Position numbers and translations under genes: made by a program. The notes beneath the pieces were generated by a model. That model did not search any database and had not been told where the DNA came from. It worked only from the letters and a program-made list of their open reading frames with translations. From positions 3,407,001-3,471,000 of the forward strand of contig QKWM01000004.1 of assembly GCA_003248315.1 (NCBI GenBank): DNA of 64,000 nucleotides, given 5' to 3'. Shown piece after piece: positions 38,337 to 48,929 of this stretch. The number at the start of each line of letters is the position of its first letter. Within the stretch, counting starts at the first letter, position 1. This DNA is from Streptomyces sp. SW4 (lineage in GTDB: Bacteria > Actinomycetota > Actinomycetes > Streptomycetales > Streptomycetaceae).

Positions 38337-38830
38337 GACACGGTCGGGGCCGGGGACGGGCCGGTCAGGCCCTTCTCCGCGCGCCAGCCGTCCACGATGG
38401 CGGCCTGGAGGCCGAACATCTCGGCCTTCTCGTCCGGCTCCTCGTGGTCGTAGCCGAGCAGATGCAGCACACCGTGGACGGTGAGGAGCTGGAGCTCCTC
38501 GTCCATGGTGTGCTGCGTCGGTGCTTCCCTGCCCTGCTTCTCGGCGACCTCGGGGCACAGCACGATGTCGCCGAGCAGCCCCTGCGGCGGCTCGTCGTCG
38601 TCCTTGGACGGCGGGCGCAGCTCGTCCATCGGGAAGGACATGACGTCGGTGGGGCCCGGCAGGTCCATCCACTGGATGTGCAGCTGCTCCATGGCGTCGG
38701 CGTCCACGACGATCACCGAGAGCTCGGAGAGCGGGTGGATGCGCATCCGTGCGAGCGCGTAGCGGGCGATGTCCAGGATCGCCTGCTCGTCTACCTCGGT
38801 GCCGGACTCGTTGTTGACGTCGATCGACAT
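38333..38830 (-). CDS. ybeY: Endoribonuclease YbeY (16S rRNA maturation)
   Basis: A 165-residue zinc endoribonuclease that trims the 16S rRNA 3' end and takes part in ribosome quality control. Intact. The metal motif HGVLHLLGYDHEE is at residues about 120-130, and LGDIVLCPEVAEKQG and PTDVMSFPMDE are family features. It sits 12 bases after phoH and overlaps the CorC-like gene, which is the usual phoH-ybeY-corC order. Confidence 0.97.
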   Translation of the reverse strand: MSIDVNNESGTEVDEQAILDIARYALARMRIHPLSELSVIVVDADAMEQLHIQWMDLPGPTDVMSFPMDELRPPSKDDDEPPQGLLGDIVLCPEVAEKQGREAPTQHTMDEELQLLTVHGVLHLLGYDHEEPDEKAEMFGLQAAIVDGWRAEKGLTGPSPAPTVS

Positions 38831-38842
38831 GGTCGTGCTGGT

Positions 38843-39925
<1,083 letters not shown>

Positions 39926-40151
39926 GGGCCGGCGCTCGAGGCCTGCACGTCCTCCTCTGCGGCGTGTGCCGCGTGACTGGCGTGGTCTGACGGTTTCCAG
40001 CGTACGACTCCGCGCCGACGGAGCCGAGAGCTTTTCCCCACCCCGGCCGGACCCCGTCACGCCGTGCTCCGGAGCGTCACGCCACGCTCCTGATCCGCCC
40101 CACCAGCACCGCCCCGGCCGGCCCGACGGCCGCCGCCACCGCCCTCGGGCG

Positions 40152-40417
40152 TTACGCGCCCTCCTTCAGGACCCGGGAGACCAGCCGCCGCTGCTCCTCC
40201 GTGAGCCGGGGGTCGGCGGCGTACACCGTCCGGCCGTCCACGGTGATCCGGTAACTGAACCCGTCCGGCACCCCGACGGGGGCGAGGTCCGCCCCGCCGC
40301 GACCGCCCGTTCGGCCAGGGCCTGCCACTCGGCCGCGTCGGGGCGGCCCGCGGTGTCCACCTCCGCGTGCCGCTCGATGCCCGCGAAGCCTCCTGTGCGC
40401 CACACCTGAATCCGCAT
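40152..40417 (-). CDS. Emfourin-type inhibitor of M4 protease (one frameshift)
   Basis: An 88-residue protein. The N-terminus MRIQVWRTGGFAGIERHAEVDTA matches emfourins, the small intracellular inhibitors of protealysin-like proteases; the rest includes GVPDGFSYRITVDGRTVYAADPRLTEEQRRLVSRVL. A base is missing at 40293-40296 (restoring AVAAGGADLAPVGV). It lies 21 bases downstream of the M4 protease gene on the same strand, as in known protease/emfourin pairs. Confidence 0.82.
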
Positions 40418-40438
40418 GGGTCCGTGTGTAGTACGGAA

Positions 40439-41507
40439 CTACAGCAGCCGCACCCCGACCTGTTCCCAGGCCTTGCGCACCGCCTCCAGTTCCTCCGCGT
40501 CGCCGTACCGCTCCCGGGCCGCCTTCACCGTCAGCGTCGCGAAGTCCGCGAAGAGCGCGTCCTGCTTCAGCTCCCCGCCGGTGAGCACGTCGAACCAGAT
40601 CTGCCCGGCCCGCTCCCAGGCGTGCCCGCCGAGGGCGGTGGCGGCCAGGTAGAAGGCGTGGTTGGGATGCCGGAGTTGATGTGGACGCCGCCGTTGTCCC
40701 GGCCGGTGCGCACGTAGTCGTCCATGGTCGCCGGCTGCGGGTCCTTGCCGAGCACGTCGTCGTCGTACGCCGTGCCCGGCTCCTTCATCGAGCGCAGGGC
40801 CACGCCCGTCACCCGCGGCGCGAGCAGCCCGGAGCCGATCAGCCAGTCGGCCTCCGCGGCGGTCTGGCCGAGCGTGTACTGCTTGATGAGCGCGCCGAAG
40901 ACGTCCGAGACGGACTCGTTCAGGGCCCCGGGCTGGCCGAAGTAGGTCAGGTTGGCCGTGTACTGGGTGAGCCCGTGGGCGAGTTCGTGCCCGATGACGT
41001 CGACCGGGATGGTGAAGTCGAGGAAGATCTCGCCGTCCCCGTCGCCGAACACCATCTGCTCGCCGTTCCAGAACGCGTTGTTGTACTCCCGGTCGTAGTG
41101 GACCGTCGCGGTCAGCGGGAGGCCGGCGCCGTCGACGGAGTCGCGGCCGTAGGCCGACAGCAGCAGCTCGAAGGTGGCGCCCAGGCCCGCGTAGGCGCGG
41201 TTGACGGTGGCGTCCCGGACGGGCTCGTCGCCCTCGCCGCGCACCTTCTTGCCGGGCAGCTCCGTGCCGTGCCGGGCGTCGTGGATCGTGCGGCGGGGCC
41301 GGGCCGGCTCCGCCTCGGCGCGGGGTGCCGCGGTGGGGGCGCCGAGGACCGTGGTCAGGCGGCGGTGGGTGCGCTCGTAGGCGTCGCGCTGCAGGGTGCG
41401 GCGGGCCGGACCGGCGAGCACCGGGTCCTCGGCCTGGGCGAGCCGGTCGAGGACATGGGGCGGGACGATCGTGCAGAAGACGGGCTCGAAGCCCCTTTGG
41501 TGGTCAT
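40439..41507 (-). CDS. M4 (thermolysin/protealysin-like) metalloprotease (two frameshifts)
   Basis: A 356-residue zinc endopeptidase without a visible signal peptide. The zinc motif HELAHGLTQYTANL and the third-ligand segment GALNESVSDVFGAL are present, as are FWNGEQMVFGDGDG and NGGVHINSGIPNHAFYLAA. A short protealysin-type propeptide (FCTIVPPHVLDRLA) opens the chain. The frame breaks at 41492-41495 (restoring MTTKGGFEPVF) and 40664-40666. Protealysin-like enzymes are cytoplasmic or exported without a classic signal and are inhibited by emfourin, encoded next. Confidence 0.9.
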
Positions 41508-41683
41508 GTCCGGCACCTTCGCACTGCGTGATCCCGCTGTCACCACCCGCCACCATGATCTGGTGAAATGCGGTGGCCGAAGGGGCCTCGGAGGGCCGGG
41601 AAGTGGTATGCGGCACTTTTTGTCCCGGTTTCCTCCTGGTCCCGCATACTGATACGGACCCGCGGATCCGGTGTGGTCTCGGC

Positions 41684-41689
41684 TAGGCT
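41684..41689 (+). promoter_or_regulatory. Possible -10 box of leuA
   Basis: TAGGCT ends ten bases before the leader-peptide ATG, so the transcript would have almost no untranslated 5' end. No good -35 match is visible at 41661. The rest of 41508-41699, between the divergent genes, shows nothing further. Confidence 0.4.
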
Positions 41690-41699
41690 GCGGAGCACC

Positions 41700-41747
41700 A
41701 TGCGTTTCGGGCTGCTTCTCCTTAGCTGCCGCGGCGAGGGCCTGTAG
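41700..41747 (+). CDS. leu leader peptide
   Basis: A 15-codon reading frame, MRFGLLLLSCRGEGL, with four consecutive leucine codons (CTG CTT CTC CTT). It matches the leucine leader peptides placed before leuA in actinobacteria. It includes rare-type CTT codons that are otherwise avoided here. Ribosome stalling at the Leu codons would be expected to alter the downstream hairpin. It is about 100 bases before leuA. Confidence 0.88.
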   Translation: MRFGLLLLSCRGEGL

Positions 41748-41771
41748 TCGAGGCCGACTCCCTCCCCGCGG
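41729..41771 (+). promoter_or_regulatory. Attenuator-type hairpin in the leuA leader
   Basis: CCGCGGCGAGGG (41729-41740) pairs with CCCTCCCCGCGG (41760-41771) with one mismatch, enclosing an inner GGCCT/AGGCC pairing. The stem spans the leader peptide's last codons and stop. No U-run follows. Confidence 0.6.
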
Positions 41772-41845
41772 AGCTTGGCGTTGCCGTCGGCCGTCCATCC
41801 GGATACCCGCGGCGACCGCGGACACCCAGAGGAGCCCACGCCACC

Positions 41846-43562
41846 ATGGCGAACCGCCAGCAGCCCAGTCCCATGCCGATCAGCAAGTACCGCGGCTACG
41901 AGCAGGTCGACCTCCCCGACCGCACCTGGCCGGACCAGCGGATCACCAAGGCCCCCGCTGGCTCTCCACCGACCTGCGCGACGGCAACCAGGCCCTGATC
42001 GACCCGATGTCGCCCGCCGTAAGCGCGCGATGTTCGACCTGCTGGTCAAGATGGGCTACAAGGAGATCGAGATCGGCTTCCCGGCCTCCGGCCAGACCGA
42101 CTTCGACTTCGTACGCTCCATCATCGAGGAGCCCGGCGCCATCCCGGACGACGTCACGATCTCCGTCCTGACCCAGGCCCGCGAGGACCTGATCGAGCGC
42201 ACGGTGGAGTCCCTGAAGGGCGCCAAGCGGGCCACCGTCCACCTGTACAACGCCACCGCGCCGGTCTTCCGCCGGGTCGTCTTCCGCGGCTCCAGGGACG
42301 ACATCAAGCAGATCGCCGTCGACGGCACCCGGCTGGTGATGGAGTACGCCGAGAAGCTGCTGGGCCCGGAGACGGAGTTCGGCTACCAGTACAGCCCGGA
42401 GATCTTCACCGACACCGAGCTGGACTTCGCGCTGGAGGTCTGCGAGGCGGTGATGGACGTCTACCAGCCCGGCCCGGGCCGGGAGATCATCCTCAACCTG
42501 CCCGCCACCGTCGAGCGCTCCACGCCCTCCACCCACGCCGACCGCTTCGAGTGGATGGGCCGCAACCTCTCCGCCGGGAGTACGTCTGCCTGTCCGTCCA
42601 CCCGCACAACGACCGCGGCACGGCCGTGGCGGCGGCCGAGCTGGCCCTGATGGCCGGCGCCGACCGCGTCGAGGGCTGCCTGTTCGGGCAGGGCGAGCGC
42701 ACCGGCAACGTCGACCTGGTCACCCTGGGCATGAACCTGTTCTCCAGGGCGTCGACCCGCAGATCGACTTCTCCGACATCGACGAGATCCGTCGCACGTG
42801 GGAGTACTGCAACCAGATGGAGGTCCACCCGCGCCACCCGTACGTGGGCGACCTGGTCTACACGTCCTTCTCCGGCTCCCACCAGGACGCCATCAAGAAG
42901 GGCTTCGACGCCATGGAGGCCGAGGCCGCCGCGAAGGGCGTCACCGTCGACGACATCGAGTGGGCCGTCCCGTACCTGCCGATCGACCCAAGGACGTCGG
43001 CCGCTCCTACGAGGCGGTCATCCGGGTCAACTCGCAGTCCGGCAAGGGCGGCATCGCCTACGTCCTGAAGAACGACCACAACCTGGACCTGCCCCGCCGG
43101 ATGCAGATCGAGTTCTCCAAGATCATCCAGGCGAAGACGGACGCCGAGGGCGGCGAGATCACGCCGAAGGACATCTGGGCGGTCTTCCAGGACGAGTACC
43201 TGCCCAACCCGGACAACCCCTGGGGCCGCATCCAGGTCAGGAACGGCCAGTCGACGACCGACCGGGACGGGGTGGACACCCTCACCGTGGAGGCCGAGGT
43301 CGACGGCGTCGAGACCACGCTGGTCGGCACGGGCAACGGCCCGATCTCGGCGTTCTTCCACGCGCTGCAGGGCATCGGCGTCGACGCCCGGCTGCTGGAC
43401 TACCAGGAGCACACGATGAGCGAGGGCGCCTCCGCGCAGGCCGCCTCCTACATCGAGTGCGCCATCGGCGACAAGGTCCTGTGGGGGATCGGAATCGACG
43501 CGAACACGACGCGCGCCTCGCTGAAGGCCGTCGTCTCCGCCGTCAACCGGGCGGCTCGCTGA
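41846..43562 (+). CDS. leuA: 2-isopropylmalate synthase (five frameshifts)
   Basis: First committed enzyme of leucine synthesis, joining acetyl-CoA and 2-ketoisovalerate. About 573 residues, LeuA2-type. The catalytic TIM barrel includes STDLRDGNQALIDPM, IEIGFPASGQTDFDFVR, SVHPHNDRGTAVAAAEL and GTGERTGN-like GQGERTGNVDLVTL; a C-terminal allosteric domain (TLTVEAEVDGVETTLVGTGNG, YIECAIGDKVLWGIGID) follows. The frame breaks at 41952-41956, 42017, 42571, 42744 and 42987-42989. The genuine start is ATG 41846. Expression is probably controlled by the leader peptide upstream and by leucine feedback on the C-terminal domain. Confidence 0.95.
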
Positions 43563-43582
43563 CCAGCCGAATCGGTGGTTTC

Positions 43583-43617
43583 GGGCCCCGCTCGCCGCAG
43601 ACCGGCGGGCGGGCCCC
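43583..43617 (+). terminator. Terminator-like hairpin after leuA
   Basis: GGGCCCCGCTCGCCG and CGGCGGGCGGGCCCC form an imperfect stem about 20 bases after the leuA stop. Confidence 0.5.
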
Positions 43618-43745
43618 GTCGTATACCGGCCACATCCCCGTGGAGGTCACGGAAAGGTCTCGTACGAGGTACTGACTCGGCGTCGGCGATGTGGCTAACA
43701 TCACGCCAGCGCGGCGATGTTGCCGCGCGGTTACGGAGGTGCGAC

Positions 43746-44441
43746 GTGCTGCCTGGACGGGGACGAAACGGCCGAGCTGCCCTGCTGCCGCGCATCGCGG
43801 GCACCCGCACCGCATGGACACCGGTCGGCGACGGCGAGTTCTTCTGCCCCGGCTGCGGGGGCGACCGCAACTACCAGCGCCTCACCGGCCGCCGCCGCTT
43901 CACCCTGCTCGGTCTGCCCGTGCTGCCGCGCGGCGAGACCGGCCCGGCGATCGAGTGCGCCGCCTGCCGCCGCCACTTCGGCACCGACGTCCTCGACCAT
44001 CCCACCACCACCCGCTTCTCGGCGATGCTCCGCGACGCCGTCCACACCGTCGCCCTCGCCGTCCTCGCCGCCGGCGGCACCGCCTCCCGCACGGCGCTGG
44101 AGACGGCCGTCTCGGCGGTGCGCGCGGCCGGCTTCGACGACTGCACCGAGGAACAGCTCGACACCCTCGTCGAGGCCCTCGCCGCGGACACCGGCCGGTT
44201 CCACGGCGAGCCCTGCGTGCCCGGGCTCGCCATAGAGCTGCACGAGGCCCTGGACCCGCTGGCCCCCCACCTCGCCCCCGCCGGCCGCGAATCGATCCTG
44301 CTCCAGGCCGCCCGCATCGCCCTCGCCGACGGCCCTTACACCCCCGCCGAGCGGGACACCCTGGCCACCGTGGGGGCGGCCCTGACGATCTGCTCCACCG
44401 ACGTCACCCGGCTGATGGCGGCGGCACGCACCCCCTCCTGA
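43746..44441 (+). CDS. TerB-like protein with N-terminal zinc ribbon
   Basis: A 231-residue protein, intact. The N-terminal third carries two Cys pairs, CPGCGG and CAACRRH, typical of a zinc ribbon, around LTGRRRFTLLGLPVLPRG. The C-terminal part resembles the TerB/DjlA helical domain, with SAMLRDAVHTVALAVLAAGG, ILLQAARIALADGPYTPAERDTLATVGAAL and DVTRLMAAA. TerB-type domains occur in tellurite-resistance and stress-membrane complexes; here it is a stand-alone gene with no ter cluster, so its role is unknown. GTG 43746 has GGAGG at 43736. Confidence 0.85.
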   Translation: MLPGRGRNGRAALLPRIAGTRTAWTPVGDGEFFCPGCGGDRNYQRLTGRRRFTLLGLPVLPRGETGPAIECAACRRHFGTDVLDHPTTTRFSAMLRDAVHTVALAVLAAGGTASRTALETAVSAVRAAGFDDCTEEQLDTLVEALAADTGRFHGEPCVPGLAIELHEALDPLAPHLAPAGRESILLQAARIALADGPYTPAERDTLATVGAALTICSTDVTRLMAAARTPS

Positions 44442-44592
44442 CGGCCCCCGCTACTCCCCGGGGAGTACGGCACGCCCCGTGCCACCCCGGGCAGTACGCC
44501 GGAACTCGGCCCCACGCGCGACGATTCCGCGCTCCCTCGGCGGAAGGCTGGATCCGCATCCAGACACCGCGCCGAAGGGGAGGGGCCGATCC

Positions 44593-46661
44593 ATGCAGGC
44601 CGACACCACACGGACACAGCGCAGAGCCGTCCCATGGCTGCTTCTCGCGCTGTGGATCGGACTTCTGGCGGTCGCCGCGCCGTTCGCCGGGAAGCTCGAG
44701 GAGGTCACGCACGACCGCGTCACCGACTACCTGCCCTCGAACGCCGACTCCACCCAGGTCGCCGAGCTGCAGGAGCGGCTGCCCGGCGGCGAGACCACCC
44801 AGCTCGTCCTCGTCTACAGCCGTGACGGCGGGCTCACCCCCTCCGACCGGCGGACCGCCGAACGGCAGATCGAGAGGATCGCCGGCGAGCACGACCTGCT
44901 CGACACCCCGCGGGGCGTGCCCTCCAAGGACGGCACGACGCTCATGTACCCGGTCACCAGCAACGAACCCGGCACCGACGAGAAGCTGCGGGACGCGTTC
45001 GTCGAGGACGTCCGCGACACCGCCGCCTCCACCGGCGGACTGACCGTCGAGGTCGGCGGCCCCAGCGCCGTCCAGACCGACTCGGCCACGGTGTACAACT
45101 CCCTGGGCGGCCCCCTGCTCTACACCACCGTCGCCGTCGTCGCCGTCCTGCTGATCCTCATCTACCGCAGCCCCGTGCTGTGGCTGATCCCGCTCGTCGT
45201 CGCCGGCGTGGCCGACTTCCTGTCCATGGGCGTCGCCTACGGCCTCAACCAGGCGTTCGGCACCTCCATCACCGGCGCGGGCACCGGCATCATGACCGTC
45301 CTCGTCCTCGGCGCCGGAACCGACTACGCGCTGCTCATCGTGGCCCGCTACCGGGAGGAACTGCGGCGCGTCGAGCGGCCCTACGACGCCATGGCCGCCG
45401 CCCTGCGCGGCTGCGGGCCCGCCGTCGTCGCCTCCTCCGGCACCGTCGCCGCGGGTCTGCTCTGCCTGCTCGCCGCCGACCTCAACTCCAACCGCGGCAT
45501 GGGCCCCCTCGGCACCGTCGGCGTGCTCTGCGCGCTGGCCGCCATGCTCACCCTGCTGCCCGCGATCCTGGTCCTGCTCGGCCGCCGCGTGTTCTGGCCG
45601 TTCATCCCGGCGTTCGGCAGCGAGCCGAAGGAGAGCCGGTCGCTCTTCGCCGCGATGGGCGGCTCCGCGGGCCGCCGCCCGGTCACCGTCCTCGTCGCCG
45701 GCACCCTCGCGCTCGGCGCGCTCGCCCTCGGCATGCTCAACCTGCCCGGCACCGTCAAGCAGGAGGACTCCTTCGTCGACCGGCCGGAGTCCGTCTCCGC
45801 GATGCGGACCTTGGCCGAGGCCTTCCCGAGAGCTCCAGCCAGCCCATCGTCGTCATGACCCCGGCCGACCGCGTCGAGGCCACCGTACGGGCCGTCTCCG
45901 ACACCGAGGGCGTCGCGTCCGCCCGCATCGGCCGGACCGGCGAGGGCTGGACCGAGGTCTCCGTGATCGCCGCGGCCCCGCCCCAGTCGGACGCCGAGAA
46001 CCGCACCATCGAGACCCTGCGCGACACGCTCGACGGCTCCTACGTCGGCGGACCCAGCGCCCAGCAGATGGACCTGAAGGACACCCACGCCCGCGACCAG
46101 CGGGTCGTCGTGCCGATCGTGCTCCTGTCCGTCCTGCTCATCCTGATCGTCCTGCTGCGCTCCCTGGTCGCCCCGCTGATGCTGATGGCCGCCGTGGTCG
46201 CGGTCTGGGCCGCGGCCCTCGGCATCGGCGGCCTGGTGTTCGGGCCGGTGTTCGGCTTCGAGGGCGTCGACGGCGGACTCGGCCTGCTGTCCTTCGTCTT
46301 CCTGGTCGCCCTCGGCGTCGACTACGGCATCTTCCTCATGCACCGCATGCGGGAGGAGTCCCTGACCGGCGCGGAACCCGCCGCGGCCGCGATCACCGCC
46401 CTGCGCACCACCGGCGGTGTCATCGCCTCCGCGGGCCTCGTCCTCGCCGCCACCTTCGCGGTGCTGATGACCATGGGCCTGGTCCAGCTCGTCGAACTCG
46501 GCTTCGTCATCGCGGTCGGCGTGCTGCTCGACACCTTCCTGGTCCGCACCTACCTGGTCACCAGTGCCGCCGTCGCGCTCGGCCGGAAGGTGTGGTGGCC
46601 CGGGGCGATGTCGAAGGCGCCACGGCCCGCCGCCCCGGACCGGGAGCCGGAACGCGTCTGA
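44593..46661 (+). CDS. MMPL/RND-family transporter (one frameshift)
   Basis: About 689 residues with two groups of hydrophobic helices and large extracytoplasmic loops. Conserved features are TGAGTGIMTVLVLGAGTDYALLIVARYREEL in the first half and FVFLVALGVDYGIFLMHRMREE in the second, the proton-relay motifs of MMPL proteins. The frame shifts at 45825-45827 (restoring LAEAFPESSSQPIVVM). MMPL proteins move lipids or hydrophobic compounds out of the cell. The HisKA-type sensor and NarL-type regulator immediately downstream may control it. ATG 44593 follows GAGGGGCCGATCC. Confidence 0.9.
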
Positions 46662-46687
46662 CGCCCCCCGGTCCCGTGTGAGCCGAC

Positions 46688-46720
46688 GGGCGCCTCTCCC
46701 TCCCGGAGAGGCGCCCTTGT
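46688..46720 (+). terminator. Terminator after the MMPL gene
   Basis: A perfect 12-bp stem, GGGCGCCTCTCC (46688-46699) and GGAGAGGCGCCC (46705-46716), with a five-base loop and TTGT following. Confidence 0.85.
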
Positions 46721-46736
46721 CGCGGAGGATGAGCCC

Positions 46737-47944
46737 GTGCCCCAGCAGAACGCAGCCCGCACCCCGGCGAACGGCTGATGGCGGTCGTCAACCGCGATCC
46801 GCGCACCGCCCCGCACGCCACCCGCAACGACGTCCTGGCGGCCGTGGCCGTCGGCGCGGTCGCCGTCGTCGTCGCCCTCGTCACCGACCCGGCCCGGCGG
46901 CCGGACGCGCTGGGCTGGACCCTGCTGCTCGCGGCCCATGTGCCGATCGTGTGGCGGCGGCGCCGCCCGCTGCTGATGCTGGCGGCGGAGGCTGCCCTGC
47001 TGCTGCCGTACCACTCTCTCGACAACAACCACACCGCGCCCCTCCCGGTCTCGGTCGTCGCCGTGTACAGCGTCGCCACGACCTGCCGGCCCCTCTACAC
47101 GCTGCTCACCACCGGCACGGCACTGGCCGCGGCGCTGAGCGTCATGATGACCGTCAACAAGCACCAGGCCGCCGAGGCGCTGCGGACCTCCGGCTGGGTG
47201 ATCGCCGTCGTCTTCGTCGGCATCGCCGTGCGCTTCCACCGGCAGTACGTCGCCGCCGTCGTGGAACGCGCCGTACGCGCCGAACGCACCCGCGAGGAGG
47301 AGGCCCGCCGTCGGGTCGCCGAGGAACGCCTGCGCATCGCCCGCGACCTGCACGACCTCCTCGCCCACAGCATCACCCTGATCGGCGTGCGGACCTCCGT
47401 CGCCGCGCACGTCCTGAACGCCGACCCTGGACGCCTCGACCGCGCGGCCGTCGCCAAGGCCCTCGACGACATCGCCGAGACCTGCCGCACCGCCCGCGGC
47501 GAGCTGCGCACCACCCTGGAGGTGCTGCGCGAGCACGGCACCGCCGGCGCCCGCGACCCGCTGCCCGACCTGCACGGCCTCGAGGGCCTGGCGGAGGCCG
47601 CCCGGAGTGCCGGGGCCCACGTCGAACTGACCATCGACGCCGGCGAGGTGCCGCCCGCGGTCGGCGCCGCCGCCTACCGGATCGTGCAGGAGGCGCTCAC
47701 CAACGCCGTGCGCCACGGCGGCCGGCGCGACCTCGGCATCCGCGTCGGGGTGCGCGCCGGGGAGGCCGCCCTGCGGGTCACCGTCACCGACGACGGCGCC
47801 GGCACCGGCGACAGCACCCCCGGGCTCGGGCTCGTCGGCATGCGCGAACGGGCCCGCAGCGTGGGCGGAACACTGGACGCCGGGCCGCTTCCGGGAAAGG
47901 GTTTCGAGGTCACCGCCGTGCTGCCCCTGGGAGGGAACCCGTGA
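46737..47944 (+). CDS. Sensor histidine kinase, NarL/DesK class (one frameshift)
   Basis: About 402 residues. An N-terminal membrane region (DVLAAVAVGAVAVVVAL, PLLMLAAEAALLLPY, SGWVIAVVFVGIAV) is followed by a HisKA_3 dimerisation helix with the phospho-His in RIARDLHDLLAHSITLIG. The HATPase_c domain has QEALTNAVRHG and GLGLVGMRERARSVGG. ATG 46778 is an intact start, but GTG 46737 has GGAGG at 46724-46728 with ideal spacing and becomes in frame if one C is restored at 46775 (NGLMAVVNRD). The stop overlaps the regulator start. Confidence 0.88.
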
Positions 47945-48606
47945 CCATCCGCGTACTGCTCGCCGACGACCAGACGCTCGTCCGGGCCGCGTTCGCGATG
48001 CTCGTCGAGTCGGCGCAGGACATGGCGGTCGTCGGAGAGGCCGGCACCGGCCGGGAGGCCGTCGAACTGGCCCGCGCTGAACGCGCCGACCTCGTCGTGA
48101 TGGACATCCGCATGCCCGACCTGGACGGCATCGAGGCGACCCGGCTGATCGCCGCCGACGAGGATCTGGCAGGGGTGAAGGTCCTCGTCCTCACCACCTA
48201 CGACACCGACGAGCACATCGTCGAGGCCCTGCGCGCCGGCGCCTCCGGCTTCCTGGTCAAGGACACGCGCCCCGCCGACCTCCTCGACGCGATCCGCACG
48301 GTCGCCGCCGGTGAGTCCCTGCTGTCGCCCGGACCGACGGCCCGCCTCATCGAACGGTTCCTCCGCAGCGCCGCCGCCCCGCCCCCGGCCGGCGGCCCCG
48401 AGTGCCTGTCGGACCGGGAACGCGAGGAGCTCACGCTGGTGGCGCGCGGACTGAACAACACCGAGATCGCCGACTCCCTCGGGCTGAGCCCGCTGACCGC
48501 GAAGACCCACGTCAGCCGCATCCTGGGCAAGTTGGGCGCCCGGGACCGCGCCCAACTGGTCATCGTGGCCTACGAATCCGGGCTGGTCACCCCCGGCATC
48601 CGGTGA
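47941..48606 (+). CDS. Response regulator, NarL/LuxR type
   Basis: A 221-residue partner of the kinase, intact. The receiver domain has LLADDQTLV, the phospho-acceptor Asp in VVMDIRMPDLDG, TTYDTDEHI and FLVKDTRPADLL. The C-terminal LuxR HTH is LSDREREELTLVARGLNNTEIADSLGLSPLTAKTHVSRIL. GTG 47941 overlaps the kinase stop (GTGA). The likely target is the adjacent MMPL transporter, but no binding site is evident. Confidence 0.95.
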   Translation: MTIRVLLADDQTLVRAAFAMLVESAQDMAVVGEAGTGREAVELARAERADLVVMDIRMPDLDGIEATRLIAADEDLAGVKVLVLTTYDTDEHIVEALRAGASGFLVKDTRPADLLDAIRTVAAGESLLSPGPTARLIERFLRSAAAPPPAGGPECLSDREREELTLVARGLNNTEIADSLGLSPLTAKTHVSRILGKLGARDRAQLVIVAYESGLVTPGIR

Positions 48607-48653
48607 CGCCCCCCGCCGGGCGCCGTTCGGCGCGGGCGAGGAGAAGCGAGGCG

Positions 48654-48929
48654 TCAGGCCCCGACGGTTCGTACGAACGCCGTCCAGGCCGCCGCGCCGA
48701 CGACGACCACGGGCCCGTCGTCCACCTTGCTGTCCCGGACGGGAACGACCCCGACGACCCCGTCGGCGACCTCGACGCAGTTGCCTCCATCGCCGTTGCT
48801 GTAGGAACTCTTGCGCCAGCCGGCGGCGCCGGGGAAGTCGTACGCGACCTCGACGCAGGCTTCGCCGCCGTTGCCTCCGCTGTAGCTGCTCTTGCGCCAG
48901 CTGGCGTTCGTCAGGTCGTAGTCGCGCAT
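48654..48929 (-). CDS. DUF397 protein with a duplicated WRKSSYS unit
   Basis: A 91-residue protein, intact. The DUF397 motif occurs twice: SWRKSSYSGGNGGEACVEVA and GWRKSSYSNGDGGNCVEVADG, followed by the usual VPVRDSKVDDGPVVVVGAAAWTAFVRTV. Most DUF397 proteins carry one copy. DUF397 proteins are partners of XRE-DUF5753 regulators in Streptomyces, as with WhiJ. It overlaps the 3' end of the upstream regulator by 19 bases. Confidence 0.88.
   Translation of the reverse strand: MRDYDLTNASWRKSSYSGGNGGEACVEVAYDFPGAAGWRKSSYSNGDGGNCVEVADGVVGVVPVRDSKVDDGPVVVVGAAAWTAFVRTVGA

Noticed and set aside
39926..40151. A possible gene between phoH and the emfourin gene
   Set aside because: No frame has the expected codon bias over more than a few dozen codons; I see only unremarkable intergenic sequence.
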